Assembly: GCA_003427395.1 (NCBI GenBank)
Contig: BFEA01000613.1
Location: forward strand, 599,805-663,804
DNA: 64,000 bases
Source: Chara braunii
Lineage: Eukaryota > Streptophyta > Charophyceae > Charales > Characeae
Reading direction: 5' to 3'
Shown here: piece after piece, positions 1 to 9,431 of the stretch
Layout of the letters: each line of letters starts with the position of its first letter
Numbering within the stretch: the first letter of the stretch is position 1
The notes under the pieces: generated by a model
Seen by the model: only the letters and a program-made list of their open reading frames with translations
Told to the model about the DNA's origin: nothing
Database searches by the model: none
Made by a program: the position numbers and the translations under genes

Positions 1-259
1 ACCAACCCCGGCCCCTCGCCCCGCTGGGCCCCGCCCCCGGCCCCGCGCCCGAACTACCCCGGGCTCACAAGGGGGGGGTGTAGCCCTGGGGGGGGGCCGA
101 GGTCAGGCCAAAACTGCAATATTGCAGTTTGGCCCAGGGGGTGCAGGCTGCAGCTGCGCACCCCCCTGTATTTTTTTTATTTATTTTTTTTGTCGGGGCC
201 AGGGGTGCCGACCCCCCCTCGGGGCCCCGGGGCCCCGGGGCCGGGGCTCGACAACCCTG
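1..259. mobile_element. GC-rich end of a possible hAT-like element
   Basis: This stretch is extremely G/C rich, with long runs of C and G and repeated GGGGCCCC-type motifs. It carries a perfect 20-bp palindrome at 111-130 (AAACTGCAAT and its complement) and a T-rich core near 171-192. It ends at about 259 where homology to gypsy integrase begins. Read from the right end on the minus strand it begins CAGGGTTGTCGAGCCCC; CAGGG-type termini are known for hAT transposons. The left end lies outside the window, so no target duplication can be checked. The architecture (GC-rich subterminal repeats around a T-rich core) resembles the better supported element at 24450-24970. The hAT assignment is inference. 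Confidence 0.35.
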
Positions 260-1579
260 ACGAATTTTTTAGGTGAGTGTCACGATGCAACTGGACATTT
301 TGGTTATAAAAAGACTTCATCTAATTTAGTGCAAGGATTTTGGTGGCCCACTATGATGGAAGATGCAAAAAAGTACGTTGAAACCTGCCAGTTTTGCCAA
401 AGAGACAAACCTAGGACTCAGGCTCCGCTTGGGCTCATCAAGCCCTTGTCGATTCCTGAGGGTCCTGGTCAGAGTGTGTCCATGGATTTCATGGATACCC
501 TTGTGACCAGCAGGTCTGGGAAAAAGCACATCTTCGTGATAGTGGACCGCTTTTCTAAGTATGCAAGACTTATCGTTATGCCAGAAACTACTAAAATTGA
601 CTATGTCATCAAACTATTTTTGGATAACTGGGTCAGAGAGTCTGAACTACCTATGTCAATCGTAAGTGATAGGGATGTAAGGTTTACCAGCGGACTGTGG
701 CAGACGACAACTGAACAAATGGGAACTAAGCTACACATGACATCAGGGAATCACCCTGAGTCAAATGGCCAGGCAGAACAGTTGAACCGGGTAGTACAGC
801 ACCTCTTTCAGCATTATATTAAGCCAAGTCAGGATGAGTGGTACAAGAAGTTACCTCTCGTCGCCAGCCTGTACAACAATGTTGTGCACAGTACTACTGG
901 TATGACTCCCAACCAGCTGCACCTTGGTTGGAAACCCCGAACTGCACTTGACTTTCTGCTGCCAGAAAGGCAACCCACTGCAGCACCTGGCAGCATAGAG
1001 TTTGCTGTCAATGATGAACTGATGCTACAGCAGGCCATCGAACATATTAGAAAGTCTCAGGATGCTATGATAGCATCTGAGAATAAACATAGACGACCTT
1101 CTTACTTTCAGGTAGGTGATAGAGTCTGGGTAAAAGTCATATGAACTAGGTCAAGAGTTTGGGATTTCACGTAAACTGATGTCACAGTACTTTGGGCCCT
1201 GGGAGATCTTAGACATTGTAGGGGATCAACCGGATGGGCCTTCATACGTGATCCACATTCCTGCACACTTGCGTACTTACCATGTTTTCCATGCATCCAA
1301 GTTGGCACCTTTCGCTGCCACAGATCAATTTCCCTCCAGAAGATCAATGCTGCCCCCAACCATGGATGGACACGTGGACATTGACGATATCATCAAACAC
1401 AAGCTGATGCTTGTGCCCAAACCTCCAGGGATCCTCAAGAAGACCGATGGTTCAAAAGAGAGGAATTAATTGATCCTCAAGAAGACCGATGGCTCAAAAG
1501 AGAGGAATTAATGAAGACTGCTCCCAAAATTATCTCAAGTTATGAGAGAAAGCCGAAAAGGAAGCAGCCTGTTACATAA
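260..1579 (+). pseudogene. Ty3/gypsy chromovirus integrase and chromodomain, 5'-truncated and frameshifted
   Basis: Integrase inserts retroelement cDNA into the genome. The frame up to 1144 holds the HHCC zinc-finger region (CHDATGHFGY, then CQFC), the catalytic Asp in SMDFMDTL, the second Asp in VSDRDVRF and the Glu in NGQAEQLN, so the DDE triad is present. About one base is gained near 1141, giving a stop; homology resumes in another frame at about 1146 (ELGQEFG, then YFGPWEILD at about 1185) and again at 1472-1579, which encodes the chromodomain tail (REELMKTAP) with a TAA stop. A 42-bp tandem duplication at 1430-1513 causes the second frame change. Protease, RT and RNase H are absent because sequence left of 259 is unrelated. 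The same family lies on the minus strand at 8567-22296. It is a non-functional fragment. Confidence 0.88.
1430..1513 (+). repeat. 42-bp tandem duplication inside the chromodomain
   Basis: Two nearly identical 42-bp copies (1430-1471 and 1472-1513, starting GATCCTCAAGAAGACC) differ by very few bases. Each includes GAGAGGAATTAA, so the first copy introduces an early stop. The related copy at 8603-8899 has this segment once, so the duplication is specific to this copy. Confidence 0.85.
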
Positions 1580-1602
1580 GGACTTCTCAAAGGACTATCG
1601 AA

Positions 1603-1618
1603 GAAAAGGAGGAGGGAA
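1603..1618 (+). promoter_or_regulatory. Polypurine tract of the gypsy element
   Basis: A purine-only run (GAAAAGGAGGAGGGAA) lies immediately before the LTR start TGCGAG. This is the expected primer for plus-strand DNA synthesis in LTR retrotransposons. The minus-strand sister element has GGAGGAGGGAA at the same place (8567-8577). Confidence 0.75.
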
Positions 1619-2603
1619 TGCGAGGATCTGGGTCCTCGGCAGGCCTAAGGGCCCCCTGCTGCAAATGTGCCTGCCCTAAGTGAAGGTGGGCCTAACAAAT
1701 CCCGAGAGGCCCTGAGCTGTCAAATTTGCATTTGGGGTCCACGCAGTTTCGTCGCGCCAGTTGGTTGAGGAAAACACAGGGCGAGAAGCAAGGAAATTCC
1801 ACGGCCTTCCAGGCCCTTCCGAAAGCACAGGCCCTGGACGAGATTCACAGCCTCATACATAGACAGTTGGGAGGCCCAGTAGCTGCACCAGAGGCGCAGC
1901 ATCCTGAGGCCTACCGGAAGCTTCTGGGCCCAGGCCCAGGCCAGCCAGGCTGCGAAGGCAGGCCAGCTCTTTCCATATAGGAAAGAGCTCACTGTCTGGG
2001 CAGGGGGTCGGGCACTCGCATGCTGGCGGCAGCGCTGCTGGAGCTGAAGCTCGTAGGCTGCTGCTAGTGCTGAGCGGCGAGGTGCAAGCACATGCGGTCG
2101 TGCAGAGAGCAGGGTGCTGCTGAGGGCAGGGCCATAGCCCAGCCTTCATAGCTGGCGGGCTTGGATGTACAGTGAGGCGCAGGGGTGGTCTTCGGGTGTA
2201 CACAGGGAAGACGTGGGTGAGGGACGAGGGAGAGAGAGAGAGAAGGATGATGATGATGATGATGTGAGGGCACACCTGGTATTGGCGATGGTCTGCATGG
2301 GCGACATCTTCAAGTACTTCGGAGGCTGCTGACGTCGACAGTTGCATTGTCAATTGGTAGGTTAGTAGTAGCTGTGTAAGGAGTAGGCTGGGCGCCGAGC
2401 GCCAAGTAGGGAGATAGAGACTGGATACATATGTTGGTGGTGGCGAGAGCAAGCTCTCATTGACATTGACTTTCAGTGCTACGATTCTCCGTTGGTGTTA
2501 TATTGGTGCAATGCTGCTTTCTGAACAGTGTGATACGATTTGGCTTTCAATGTGATTGTGCAATCTGAATATTGCCATCTCGCTTCTGTTCATTTTCCTT
2601 GCA
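1619..2603 (+). mobile_element. 3' LTR of the plus-strand gypsy element
   Basis: It starts with TG right after the polypurine tract and ends TTTTCCTTGCA. It aligns end to end, with much divergence, to the two LTRs on the minus strand at 7632-8566 and 22297-23231. Shared islands include CCTACCGGAAGCTTCTGGGCC, CCCTAAGTGAAGG, the GTACTTCGG...TGACGTC block and CTGGGCGCCG. A GA run and a GAT microsatellite (about 2231-2262) are insertions relative to the others. ORFs seen inside it on either strand are not considered genes. Confidence 0.82.
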
Positions 2604-2608
2604 AAAGA

Positions 2609-2700
2609 CCAAAAAATAAAATAAAAAATATGGGCGTGTAGAGCACGAAAAGCTCCACATCCACATATTTTGTATTTTATGTTTTCGTTTTTTTTGGGGG
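2609..2700. repeat. Short imperfect inverted repeat, A/T rich
   Basis: An A-rich left arm (AAAAATAAAATAAAAAATATG) and a T-rich right arm (CATATTTTGTATTTTATG) surround a small GC hairpin (GAGCACGAAAAGCTC). It could be a tiny MITE or secondary-structure noise. No target duplication was identified. The remaining bases to 2916 show nothing recognisable. Confidence 0.4.
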
Positions 2701-2918
2701 GTTTCGCCAGTCTGTACAGGACCGTTCAAACGGTCGTACGACCAGAGCCCCGTACAACGTACGACATGTTTCACAGACGCTCGTTATAACTTCTTTTTTT
2801 TCTGCTCTCTTTTTATTTTGAACATCGCGAGGGCGGAGAGTCCGTTTTTTTTTGTTTTTTTTTCATAAAGCCCAGGATGTTGTAGAGTCCAAGGACCAGA
2901 CCCACGGTGATTGCTGGC

Positions 2919-3270
2919 AGCGGCAGCCAATGGTTGTCCTGAGGGCAGAGAGTCTGTTAAACCACCAGTACTTGGCCCATACATCGGCCTCGGGCGTTTT
3001 CCGTTAACGCGCCACGAATTATGGGCTTCGGGCTACCGGACCACAGTGGCTGGAGGCGCCAGCCAGAAGAAAACGAAACGACAGCGGCAGCCAATGGTTG
3101 TCCTGAGTGCAGAGTGTCCGTTAAACCACCAGTACTTGGCCCATACATAGGCAGCGGGCATTGCCCGTTAATGCACCGTGACGGATCCGCTTCGGGCTAC
3201 CGGCCCACGATGGCTGGAGACTCCAGCCAAAAGAAAATGAAATGACGCAGCGGCGGCTCGGCAAAACTTG
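2919..3270 (+). repeat. Tandem repeat, unit about 164-166 bp, 2.1 copies
   Basis: Unit 1 begins at 2919 (AGCGGCAGCCAATGGTTGTC), unit 2 at 3083, and a partial third unit at about 3249. Each carries TTAAACCACCAGTACTTGGC and a GGCTGGAG...CCAGCC hairpin near its end. A partial inverted copy (GGGCCAAGTACTGGTGGTTAA) follows at 3305-3326. No coding function is apparent. Confidence 0.85.
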
Positions 3271-3371
3271 GCGTGCAGGGCGTTTCCCGGCTCGGCATCA
3301 ACAGCTGGGCCAAGTACTGGTGGTTAATGTGGTGGGTAAGAGCGATCCACATTTGCAGATCCTGCCATTTG

Positions 3372-3488
3372 AGGCTCCTTTCTATTGGTGGGGAGCTGCA
3401 CCTGCTGCAAACCGGGTCCAGCATCACAGAAATATGGGATGCTGGACCCCATTTCCAGCAGGTAGCTCCCCACCAATAGATAGGAGCC
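3372..3488. repeat. Inverted pair of the retroposon 3' box
   Basis: Two copies of the same 53-54-bp box face each other: minus strand at 3372-3425 and plus strand at 3436-3488, separated by about 10 bp. The box core is GCTGGACCC...TTTCCAGCAGG followed by GCTCCCCACCAATAGATGGAGCC. The same box sits at the 3' end of LINEs elsewhere in this window. The pair can form a long hairpin. From 3489 to 4170 I see no gene or element. Confidence 0.8.
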
Positions 3489-4176
3489 ATCTGAGGGCCT
3501 ACTGCTGCTGGGGGATGCTTTTATCACCCCCTGTAACACTACCAGCCGAAGTTCGAAATGAAATTTAATCCAGCAGTACTTCCAAGCCACTTTTTCCCGG
3601 GGCTTTAAATGCCCTTCACAGGAAAAAAAAACAAACAGGGGGAGTGTCCTTTTGGCTGGTGCTGCCAACCATCTTGCTCCGGCAGCCGACCCCCGAAAGT
3701 TGCGTTGTGCATGCAGCTGCATTGCAGGAAAATCGCAGGGAAACGTGCTGGTGGTTCAACCTCCTCCTCCAGTCATTATCATTATGTTTGTGAGAATATC
3801 ATGAGGATGCTGACAATCTTGATCGGTCATTCAGTGTCATTGGTCAGTACACAAGGCCCACTGAATGGGTAGTACCGTCCGATGTAGCCACACATGTAGT
3901 ATGGTAACTCATGCACATACAGTTACATTTGACGGTACATATGGCCCTCTGCAGGATGGTTACTCGTCCCCATGTATGCAGTATTGCCTTATATAAAATA
4001 TACAGAGGTGGTAACTATTCAGCACACCATGGCCTTCCTTCCCCTTGGATTAGTGAGTAGGCAGAGGGAACCCCCTGACAGACAATTGGAAACTGGACAG
4101 TCAGGTTCTCTGTAACGATGGATAGATGTGAAGGACATTATCGCTATGCATTGAAGAAAGTCTTCCAAGGAAATCA

Positions 4177-4288
4177 TTTTCCGGTTACTTGTCGTTGAAA
4201 CATGCCATGTTCCACCTAGGAATCGGCCTCTGTTTTCCGGTTACTTGTCATTGTAATATGGTCGCTCCCACCTAGGAATCAGCCTACA
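4177..4288 (+). repeat. 56-bp tandem duplication
   Basis: Two diverged copies (4177-4232, 4233-4288), each with TTTTCCGGTTACTTGTC and CCACCTAGGAATC. No further function is apparent. Confidence 0.8.
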
Positions 4289-4629
4289 TTATATCTGCTT
4301 GTTCAGTTGACCTGAGGTTTCTCATTTGCTGTGTCAATCTTCGCAACCCACCCAGACCAGTCTCACGGTGGTCTATTCTGCCCCATCACCCTGCCACAGT
4401 ATACACTCCATGGCACAGAGGGGTAAGTACAAAAATTGTTACAAATAACAGCAACTCTCCATCTTTCCTGTGACTGAGGCAACCTGTTGGCCTACGTCTC
4501 ATTAGCGACAAGGCCTGGCTTACACCTTTGATTGCTCCATTCCTTTACACGATATATTTGCTCCCCTCAGGGACCTCACCAGGCTCTCCTGCTGCTAGCA
4601 CTTTTTTGGATCTTTAGATCCCGCCATCG

Positions 4630-4800
4630 GGTCAGGTTAGCTCGAGTGGTTGCATGCCTGAGATAGCTGCTGGATTCAAGGCTGACTCACTTACGATGGC
4701 CAAAGGATGTCTGGGGGCCTGGTTTAGAAGGTGTGAATCCTGGGAACTCTGCAGGTGGAGCGCTAGCGCGAGTGCGCTAACCGGACCGGTAGGCAAGGCC
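4630..4800. repeat. tRNA-like SINE candidate(s)
   Basis: On the plus strand, TTAGCTCGAGTGGTTGC at 4637 resembles a pol III A box, and GGATTCAAGGC at about 4672 is a degenerate B box. On the minus strand, GGTTAGCGCACTCGCGCTAGC (4760-4780) resembles another A box followed by GGATTCACACC. No acceptor stem or anticodon arm of a functional tRNA can be folded by eye. It is best read as SINE-like debris. Confidence 0.3.
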
Positions 4801-4814
4801 CTATCGCACTCCAG

Positions 4815-5897
4815 TTGACTTCCTCGTCATTTTCGAGGAAGGCAAGAGTCCTCCCTGCCATAGCCCGCGACCTTGAGCGGACAGAGTGGAGGAGAGGAGA
4901 TCCCCCTCGGGAGCCCTTTGGCATACAGGCGCTACGACTACACAAGGAGGACAGCAGCGGAGGACAACAGCGGAGGACAACAGCGGAGGACAACAGCGGA
5001 GGACAGCAGCGGAGGACAGCGGTTACAACTCCGACTGAGATGGCATCGACAAGGAGTCTACAACAAGATGCGGACAAGTGGCTGGCTACTCTGGAGGAGG
5101 GTCGGCAGCAGCTCCAGGAGCTCGTGCGGGTTCTGGCTTCGACAGCAAAACACTCACCTGAGGTTCAGTGGGGGGAGACCTCGTCTGTAGAATGGCTGGA
5201 GGACACAACCCAGCAAATGCTGGATATCATCTGGATACTTGAGGAAGGGCCGGATCCTCAACTGGATGATATTATTGATTGGAAGCAGCCGGATGCGTTC
5301 ACGCATAGATGTCATGGCCTGTTTGGAGCTGCATGCAGCGTTGGAAGTGCGGTCACACCAGGAGACTCCCAGAAGGAGGGACAAGCACTACCCAGTGACA
5401 ATGACAACAACGGTGCTGAAGGCGGAACGATGGGGGCGCAGGGTGAACCACAGCGTCTTCAAGCTCCTCAAGACCAGATTGGGGCAACATCACCGGGCGA
5501 TCTTCCAATAATATCGAAATTAACGACAACATCAACAGCAACGACATCAACAGCAACGACATCAACATCAACGGCATCAACATCAACGACATCAACATCA
5601 ACGACATCAACATCAACGACATCAACATCAACATTGACGACATCGACACCAACACTGAAAACAACAAAAATGATTACAGCACCAGTAACAACAACAATGA
5701 CAGCCATTCCAGCGCAGATCGCGGCGACATCTGATGGCACGGATTGGGTGGCAACAACGACAGCCATTCCAGCACCAGTAACAACAACAACGGCCATCCG
5801 CGTCATGGGGACACCTGGTGATTTCCCCCCCCTCTGTCCGGTGTACACTCATCTTGATCCGCTTGTCTTGGTTCAACACAGGATGGGAGTAGGATAG
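4815..5897 (+). CDS. Hypothetical low-complexity protein, 360 aa
   Basis: I do not recognise this protein. It starts MTSSSFSRKA, although an internal start at MASTRSLQQDADKW (about 5040) is equally possible. Residues about 45-70 come from a 13-bp DNA minisatellite, which shifts frame between units and argues that this part is not conserved protein. Residues about 75-145 are acidic and amphipathic, possibly coiled (LEEGRQQLQELVRVLAST, EWLEDTTQQMLDIIWILEEG). Residues about 240-290 are a Thr/Ser tract from a 15-bp repeat. No membrane segment or signal peptide is seen. Intron structure is unknown. It could be a host exon, an element-derived ORF or chance. Confidence 0.35.
   Translation: MTSSSFSRKARVLPAIARDLERTEWRRGDPPREPFGIQALRLHKEDSSGGQQRRTTAEDNSGGQQRRTAVTTPTEMASTRSLQQDADKWLATLEEGRQQLQELVRVLASTAKHSPEVQWGETSSVEWLEDTTQQMLDIIWILEEGPDPQLDDIIDWKQPDAFTHRCHGLFGAACSVGSAVTPGDSQKEGQALPSDNDNNGAEGGTMGAQGEPQRLQAPQDQIGATSPGDLPIISKLTTTSTATTSTATTSTSTASTSTTSTSTTSTSTTSTSTLTTSTPTLKTTKMITAPVTTTMTAIPAQIAATSDGTDWVATTTAIPAPVTTTTAIRVMGTPGDFPPLCPVYTHLDPLVLVQHRMGVG
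4949..5015 (+). repeat. 13-bp minisatellite
   Basis: About five copies of AGGACARCAGCGG plus a shortened last unit. The unit length is not a multiple of three, so successive units are read in different frames. Confidence 0.88.
5518..5650 (+). repeat. 15-bp minisatellite ATCAACATCAACGAC
   Basis: An array of 15-bp units built from ATCAAC, AGCAAC and GAC triplets. All three plus frames stay open (Thr/Ser, Asn/Asp/Ile or other tracts), as do minus frames, so ORFs across it are weak evidence for genes. 5900-6190 contains nothing recognisable. Confidence 0.88.
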
Positions 5898-6189
5898 ATG
5901 ATTTTCCCTTCACCGATTGGAGTTGCCAGGCGCACAACTTCCAACCACGCTGAGTGGTCGATTGATTGTTTAGGGTTTCGTGTGTGGATTCAATTTGTCT
6001 GTTGGAGTGATTGATGAGAATGCTTTTAGATTGCTTTACACAAAGAGAGCAGGAGGTCAATCCTTCCTAACGCAGGGAAGTAATCAATGCCCCTGCTCGG
6101 TAGGGACACATGGACTCCGGTACTATACGACATATACAGTTCTTACAAACATATTCATGCTTTCAGGGATGCTTGCTAAGGCATGTTCG

Positions 6190-6426
6190 CGGATCATTGT
6201 ATAGGGATGCTGGACCCAATTTCCAGCTGGCACACAACACATCATTGTATAGGGACGCTGGATGCAATTTCCAGCAGGTGCAGCTCCCCACTAATAGATG
6301 GAGCCGGCGGGGCGCACTTAACGGGGGTGCTCTTACCACCTCGTTAAGTGGGTTTTCCAGCATACGAAGTTTTCTTTATAGAAAATAAAAAAAAGAAGAG
6401 AAAAGAAAAGAAAAGAAAAGAAGAAG
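6190..6426 (+). repeat. Two retroposon 3' boxes with A-rich tail
   Basis: A partial box at 6203-6230 and a full box at 6252-6305 are each preceded by ATCATTGTATAGGGAYGCTGGA. The full copy is followed by GTTAAGTGGG and an A/G-rich tail (AAAGAAAAG units) at 6385-6425. This is consistent with the 3' end of a non-LTR retroposon on the plus strand. Confidence 0.7.
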
Positions 6427-6494
6427 GATGTCTGGGGACCCTTTTTTGTTGAATATTGAAGTACGGCCAGGGTGGACAATCCACAGAGTATAAA

Positions 6495-6634
6495 GTAAGA
6501 ATAATAAGTATGAATTACCCTGAAACAAAGGGTGGTGGTGGAGGGTGGGGCGCATTGAGAGCAAGTAAGAATAATAAGTATGATTTACCCTGAAACAAAG
6601 GGTGGTGGTGGAGGGTGGGGCGCATTGAGAGCAA
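6495..6634 (+). repeat. Perfect-looking 70-bp tandem duplication
   Basis: Units 6495-6564 and 6565-6634 (GTAAGAATAATAAGTATG...) differ at about one position, indicating a very recent duplication. Confidence 0.9.
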
Positions 6635-6691
6635 CAGACTCGCCAAGGTGAAGCGGGGTGCCTAGGTCAGAGAGGTGAAACATCAGCTCTC

Positions 6692-6830
6692 TCTTTTTTT
6701 TTTTTTTTTTTTTTTTTTTTGGGAACATGGCTCCAAAAAAAGGCTCCAATCGAGCGGCCGAGCTCAGGCTCGCTAGTGGCATTCAGGAGGTCGTGGGTTC
6801 GATCCCCGTTGACCTCCTGTACCTTCCTGG
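6692..6830 (+). repeat. Poly-T followed by tRNA-like SINE candidate
   Basis: About 29 T residues (6692-6720) precede a sequence with CGGCCGAGCTCAGGCTCGC (A-box-like, about 6755) and GGGTTCGATCC (near-perfect pol III B box, 6795-6805). The B box lies in a 9-bp perfect stem, CAGGAGGTC (6784-6792) with GACCTCCTG (6811-6819). No complete cloverleaf is seen, so I read it as a tRNA-derived SINE head or tRNA-like hairpin. 6830-7345 holds nothing recognisable. Confidence 0.4.
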
Positions 6831-7358
6831 GCATGCTTAGCGCCCGCCACCTACAGATAAACCACTGGATCCCCAGATCGGCATTGAGCAGAATCTGCTG
6901 ATGTTTGTAAAGGAGGGGACCCGAAGGGAGGCACAGGGATTGGTCCTGTTGGCATGGTCCCTGATGCTACCGGCTGTCTCCTGGCCTGTATCGCCCACCT
7001 ACAGGTAGGGAGCAGCCCCCGCATTTTCTCTCGTGAACATAGTTCTGGTTGCTACGGGGTTCCCTGTATGACTATAATTAGTAGTGGTAGGTAGGTAGTG
7101 TGAGGTGAAATTGAGAGAAGAATGTTGCTTACAGCAGCGCCCCATGCTGGGAACCGTGCCCAGAGTCCCTTATAAAATTTTAACAGAACGATTGAAGCAC
7201 CGGGGCCATCACCCAGCTTCAGCTGAGAAATTACTTGGCAAATTATGAAAAATCCCTGACCCAGCCAAAGCCAGGAGATGGTCCCGGCAATTTTTCCGAA
7301 ATGGGGCTGGTTACATAGCCTGGTAATAGCCCCGGTATTTCAGATGTACCTGTACAAT

Positions 7359-7444
7359 GGGACACTGGACGCGGTTCCCAGCAGGTGATGCTCCCCACCG
7401 ATAGACTGGAGCGGCCAGCCAAGGTTGAAAAAAAAAAAAAAAAA
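7359..7444 (+). mobile_element. Non-LTR retroposon 3' end with poly-A
   Basis: The 54-bp box (7359-7412) is followed after 15 bp by a run of 17 A residues (7428-7444). It is in plus orientation, tail-to-tail with the LINE B end at 7501-7631. Whether it belongs to a SINE or a 5'-truncated LINE cannot be told. Confidence 0.7.
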
Positions 7445-7500
7445 GAAGGTAAGGAATGTTACAGAATTAACGAATGTTTTTTTTTACAAGAACAATTACA

Positions 7501-7631
7501 ATTTTTTTTTTAATTATTATTATTTTTTTTTAACAGAAGCTCTGTCGATTGGTGGGGAGCAGCGCCTGCTGGAAACCAGGTCCAGCGTCCCATTTACAAG
7601 GAATTTAGATTAAAATATAGAAAGGGCTTGT
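7501..7631 (-). mobile_element. LINE copy B, 3' terminus beyond the gypsy insertion
   Basis: On the minus strand this is the 3' box (7539-7592) and an A-rich tail (T-rich 7501-7531 on plus). The rest of this LINE 3' UTR and the ORF2 tail lie at 23232-23940, on the far side of the gypsy element. The 5-bp flanks of the gypsy are CCAAG at 23232-23236 and ACAAG at 7627-7631 (minus-strand reading), as expected for a slightly decayed target duplication. Confidence 0.72.
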
Positions 7632-8566
7632 TCAAGGAAGATGAGCAATAGCGAACTTCAGAAATCAAACAGCATCATACACATAAGACCAGATAGTCGT
7701 GACCTCGAACCAATAGCAGAATTGCATCACGAGTTTCACCAAATAAGAGCACACCAAAAGCTCATAAATGACAATGCTGGAATAGTCTCATCATCATCAA
7801 CGAAGAGCCAATGTTGATATCCTATCTGGGGCCCGGCGCCCAGACTACAGATGGTAGATCCTATCTAGCCTGCACTACGATGCCGCTGATGACGTCAACA
7901 GCTCCCCGAAGTACGAGCAGATCTCGGACAATGCCGTATGCTTCAAGCACCAGGTATGTCTCTCGTATCACTCACAACCTCGTTCCCCAACTCACAGATG
8001 CCTCATGCACCCAAGGACCACCATGCGCCCCATCTAGCATACAGCAGCGCAGCTCGGCTATGACTGCCTGCTCTTTCCTGCTCGCCCGTGAGCGCGTGAG
8101 CCTGGCCAGCGTTAGCGCAGCAGCGCTTGCGCAGCATGCAGCCAGTGCCTGAATGTCCAATACGTGGGCAGGCCCTTCCCTATATCGAAGTGGCCTGCTG
8201 CTGCGTGTTGTGCTGCGATACTGGGCCCCGGCCCAGAAGCTTCCGGTAGGCCCAGGGAGGCTGAGCCTCAGCCCAAACGAATCAGGCCCAGGTCACCGAC
8301 AGTTACCCGTGCCCAACTGCCCACAGTCTGAGTTGGGTCCATGCTGCGTATCTCGCCCAGGGCCTGACTTAGATACATTTGATAAAGGAGGCCAGGGCCT
8401 GGGCGCCTTCAACCAACCGGCGCTGCGCAACTGCCTGAATTTTACCCCAGTTGCGAAGTTGTCCAAAATAGGCCTCTTGTCGTCTGTCGAGCCTGCCTTC
8501 ACTTAGGGCGGCCGACCTGTTGCAAATAGGGGCCCGGTAGGGCTTATTGAGGCGCTGTGCCTCGCA
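7632..8566 (-). mobile_element. 3' LTR of the nested gypsy element
   Basis: It aligns collinearly with 22297-23231; in the roughly 220-bp stretch I compared by eye there are only about 10-12 mismatches. It begins TGCGAGG next to a polypurine tract (minus strand) and ends TCTTCCTTGA, where the partner ends CTTCCTTGCA. Length is about 935 bp, equal to its partner. Confidence 0.88.
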
Positions 8567-9387
8567 TTCCCTCCTCCATACTTCACTAGTCCTCTGAGAA
8601 GTTCAGTCTTCTATAATCTGGTGTTTTCCCTTCTGCAGAGACTTTTCATATTGGGCCACAACCTGAGGAGCGGTCTGCATCAGTTCCTCCCTGGCAAACC
8701 ATCGGTCCTCCTTTGGATCAGTGTGATGTCTGAACCGAACCCTGTACTGCAGCTTCGGTTTCGGAGGACGTCCCCTGCCTGCCGGTCCTGAAACTAGCAT
8801 TTCCCTGTGGTCAACAATGTCGTCGATGTCGACCTCTCCATCCATGGTTGAGGGCATCATTGAGCGACAAGAGGGAAATTGATCTGTCTCAACGACCATT
8901 TCGTCAAAATGGACATTTCTTATTTTTTGAACGAAATTGAAACTGAGTCTTTTGGCCGAAAACTCGTAAAAATTTGCTGTTCTTGAGGGTCCAGCGTTTT
9001 ATAAACGCTGGACCCGCTGGCTGTACATGGACCTAGCTTGAGACCAGGCACCTCCAGGCAGGACTGCCTGGAGGTACCTGGTCTCAAGCTAGGTCCATGT
9101 ACAGCCAGGGGGTCCAGCATCTTACAAACGCCGGACCCTCAAGAACAACAATTTTTTATGAGTTTTCCGCCAAAAAACTCGGTTTCAATTTCGTTCAAAA
9201 AATAAAAGATGTCCATTTTGACGAAATGGCAGTTTCTCTGTAAATGGTGCAAGCTTGGAGGCGTGGAAAACAGAGGCAGTGCCTAAGTAGCCAGGGATGA
9301 GAATAACATAAGAAGGGTCATCCGGATCATCCCCAACGACATCTAGAACCTCCCATGGTCCAAAGTAGTGTGGCATGAGCTTGCTGG

Positions 9388-9391
<4 letters not shown>
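8567..9391 (-). pseudogene. Gypsy integrase C-terminus and chromodomain, split by a MITE
   Basis: Minus-strand reading from 9391 gives ISSKLMPHYFGPWEVLDVVGD (integrase C-terminal domain), then VFHASKLAPFT. After the 344-bp insertion at 8891-9234 the frame resumes with ETDQFPSCRSMMP and the chromodomain (LQYRVRFRHHTDPKEDRWF, then REELMQTAPQVVAQYE), ending near 8603. Chromodomains target integration to chromatin marks. Upstream, the reading is broken at 9391 by the poly-A end of LINE A; the matching gypsy sequence resumes at about 17030. Confidence 0.87.
8891..9234. mobile_element. 344-bp inverted-repeat MITE with TCTC target duplication
   Basis: Two near-perfect arms of about 170 bp meet at 9062/9063 (GGCAG GA CTGCC). 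Termini are AACGACCATTTCG and, inverted, AACTGCCATTTCG. It is flanked by TCTC at 8887-8890 and 9235-9238. Removing the element plus one TCTC leaves 11 nt between landmarks that are also 11 nt apart in the uninterrupted copy at about 1310-1325, and restores the reading frame. Nested smaller hairpins (GGTCCAGCG...CGCTGGACC) lie within the left arm. No coding capacity, so non-autonomous. Confidence 0.92.
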
Positions 9392-9418
<27 letters not shown>

Positions 9419-9431
9419 CCACCGGGAGGGC

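Noticed and set aside
1720-2452. ORFs on both strands of the first LTR
   Set aside because: They lie in an LTR and are not conserved in its sister LTRs.
5353-5848. Minus-strand ORFs rich in Val/Asp or Met/Leu/Ser
   Set aside because: Shadow frames of the 15-bp repeat array.
6784-6819. A functional tRNA gene
   Set aside because: Only a T-arm/B-box-like hairpin is present; no acceptor, D and anticodon arms could be folded.
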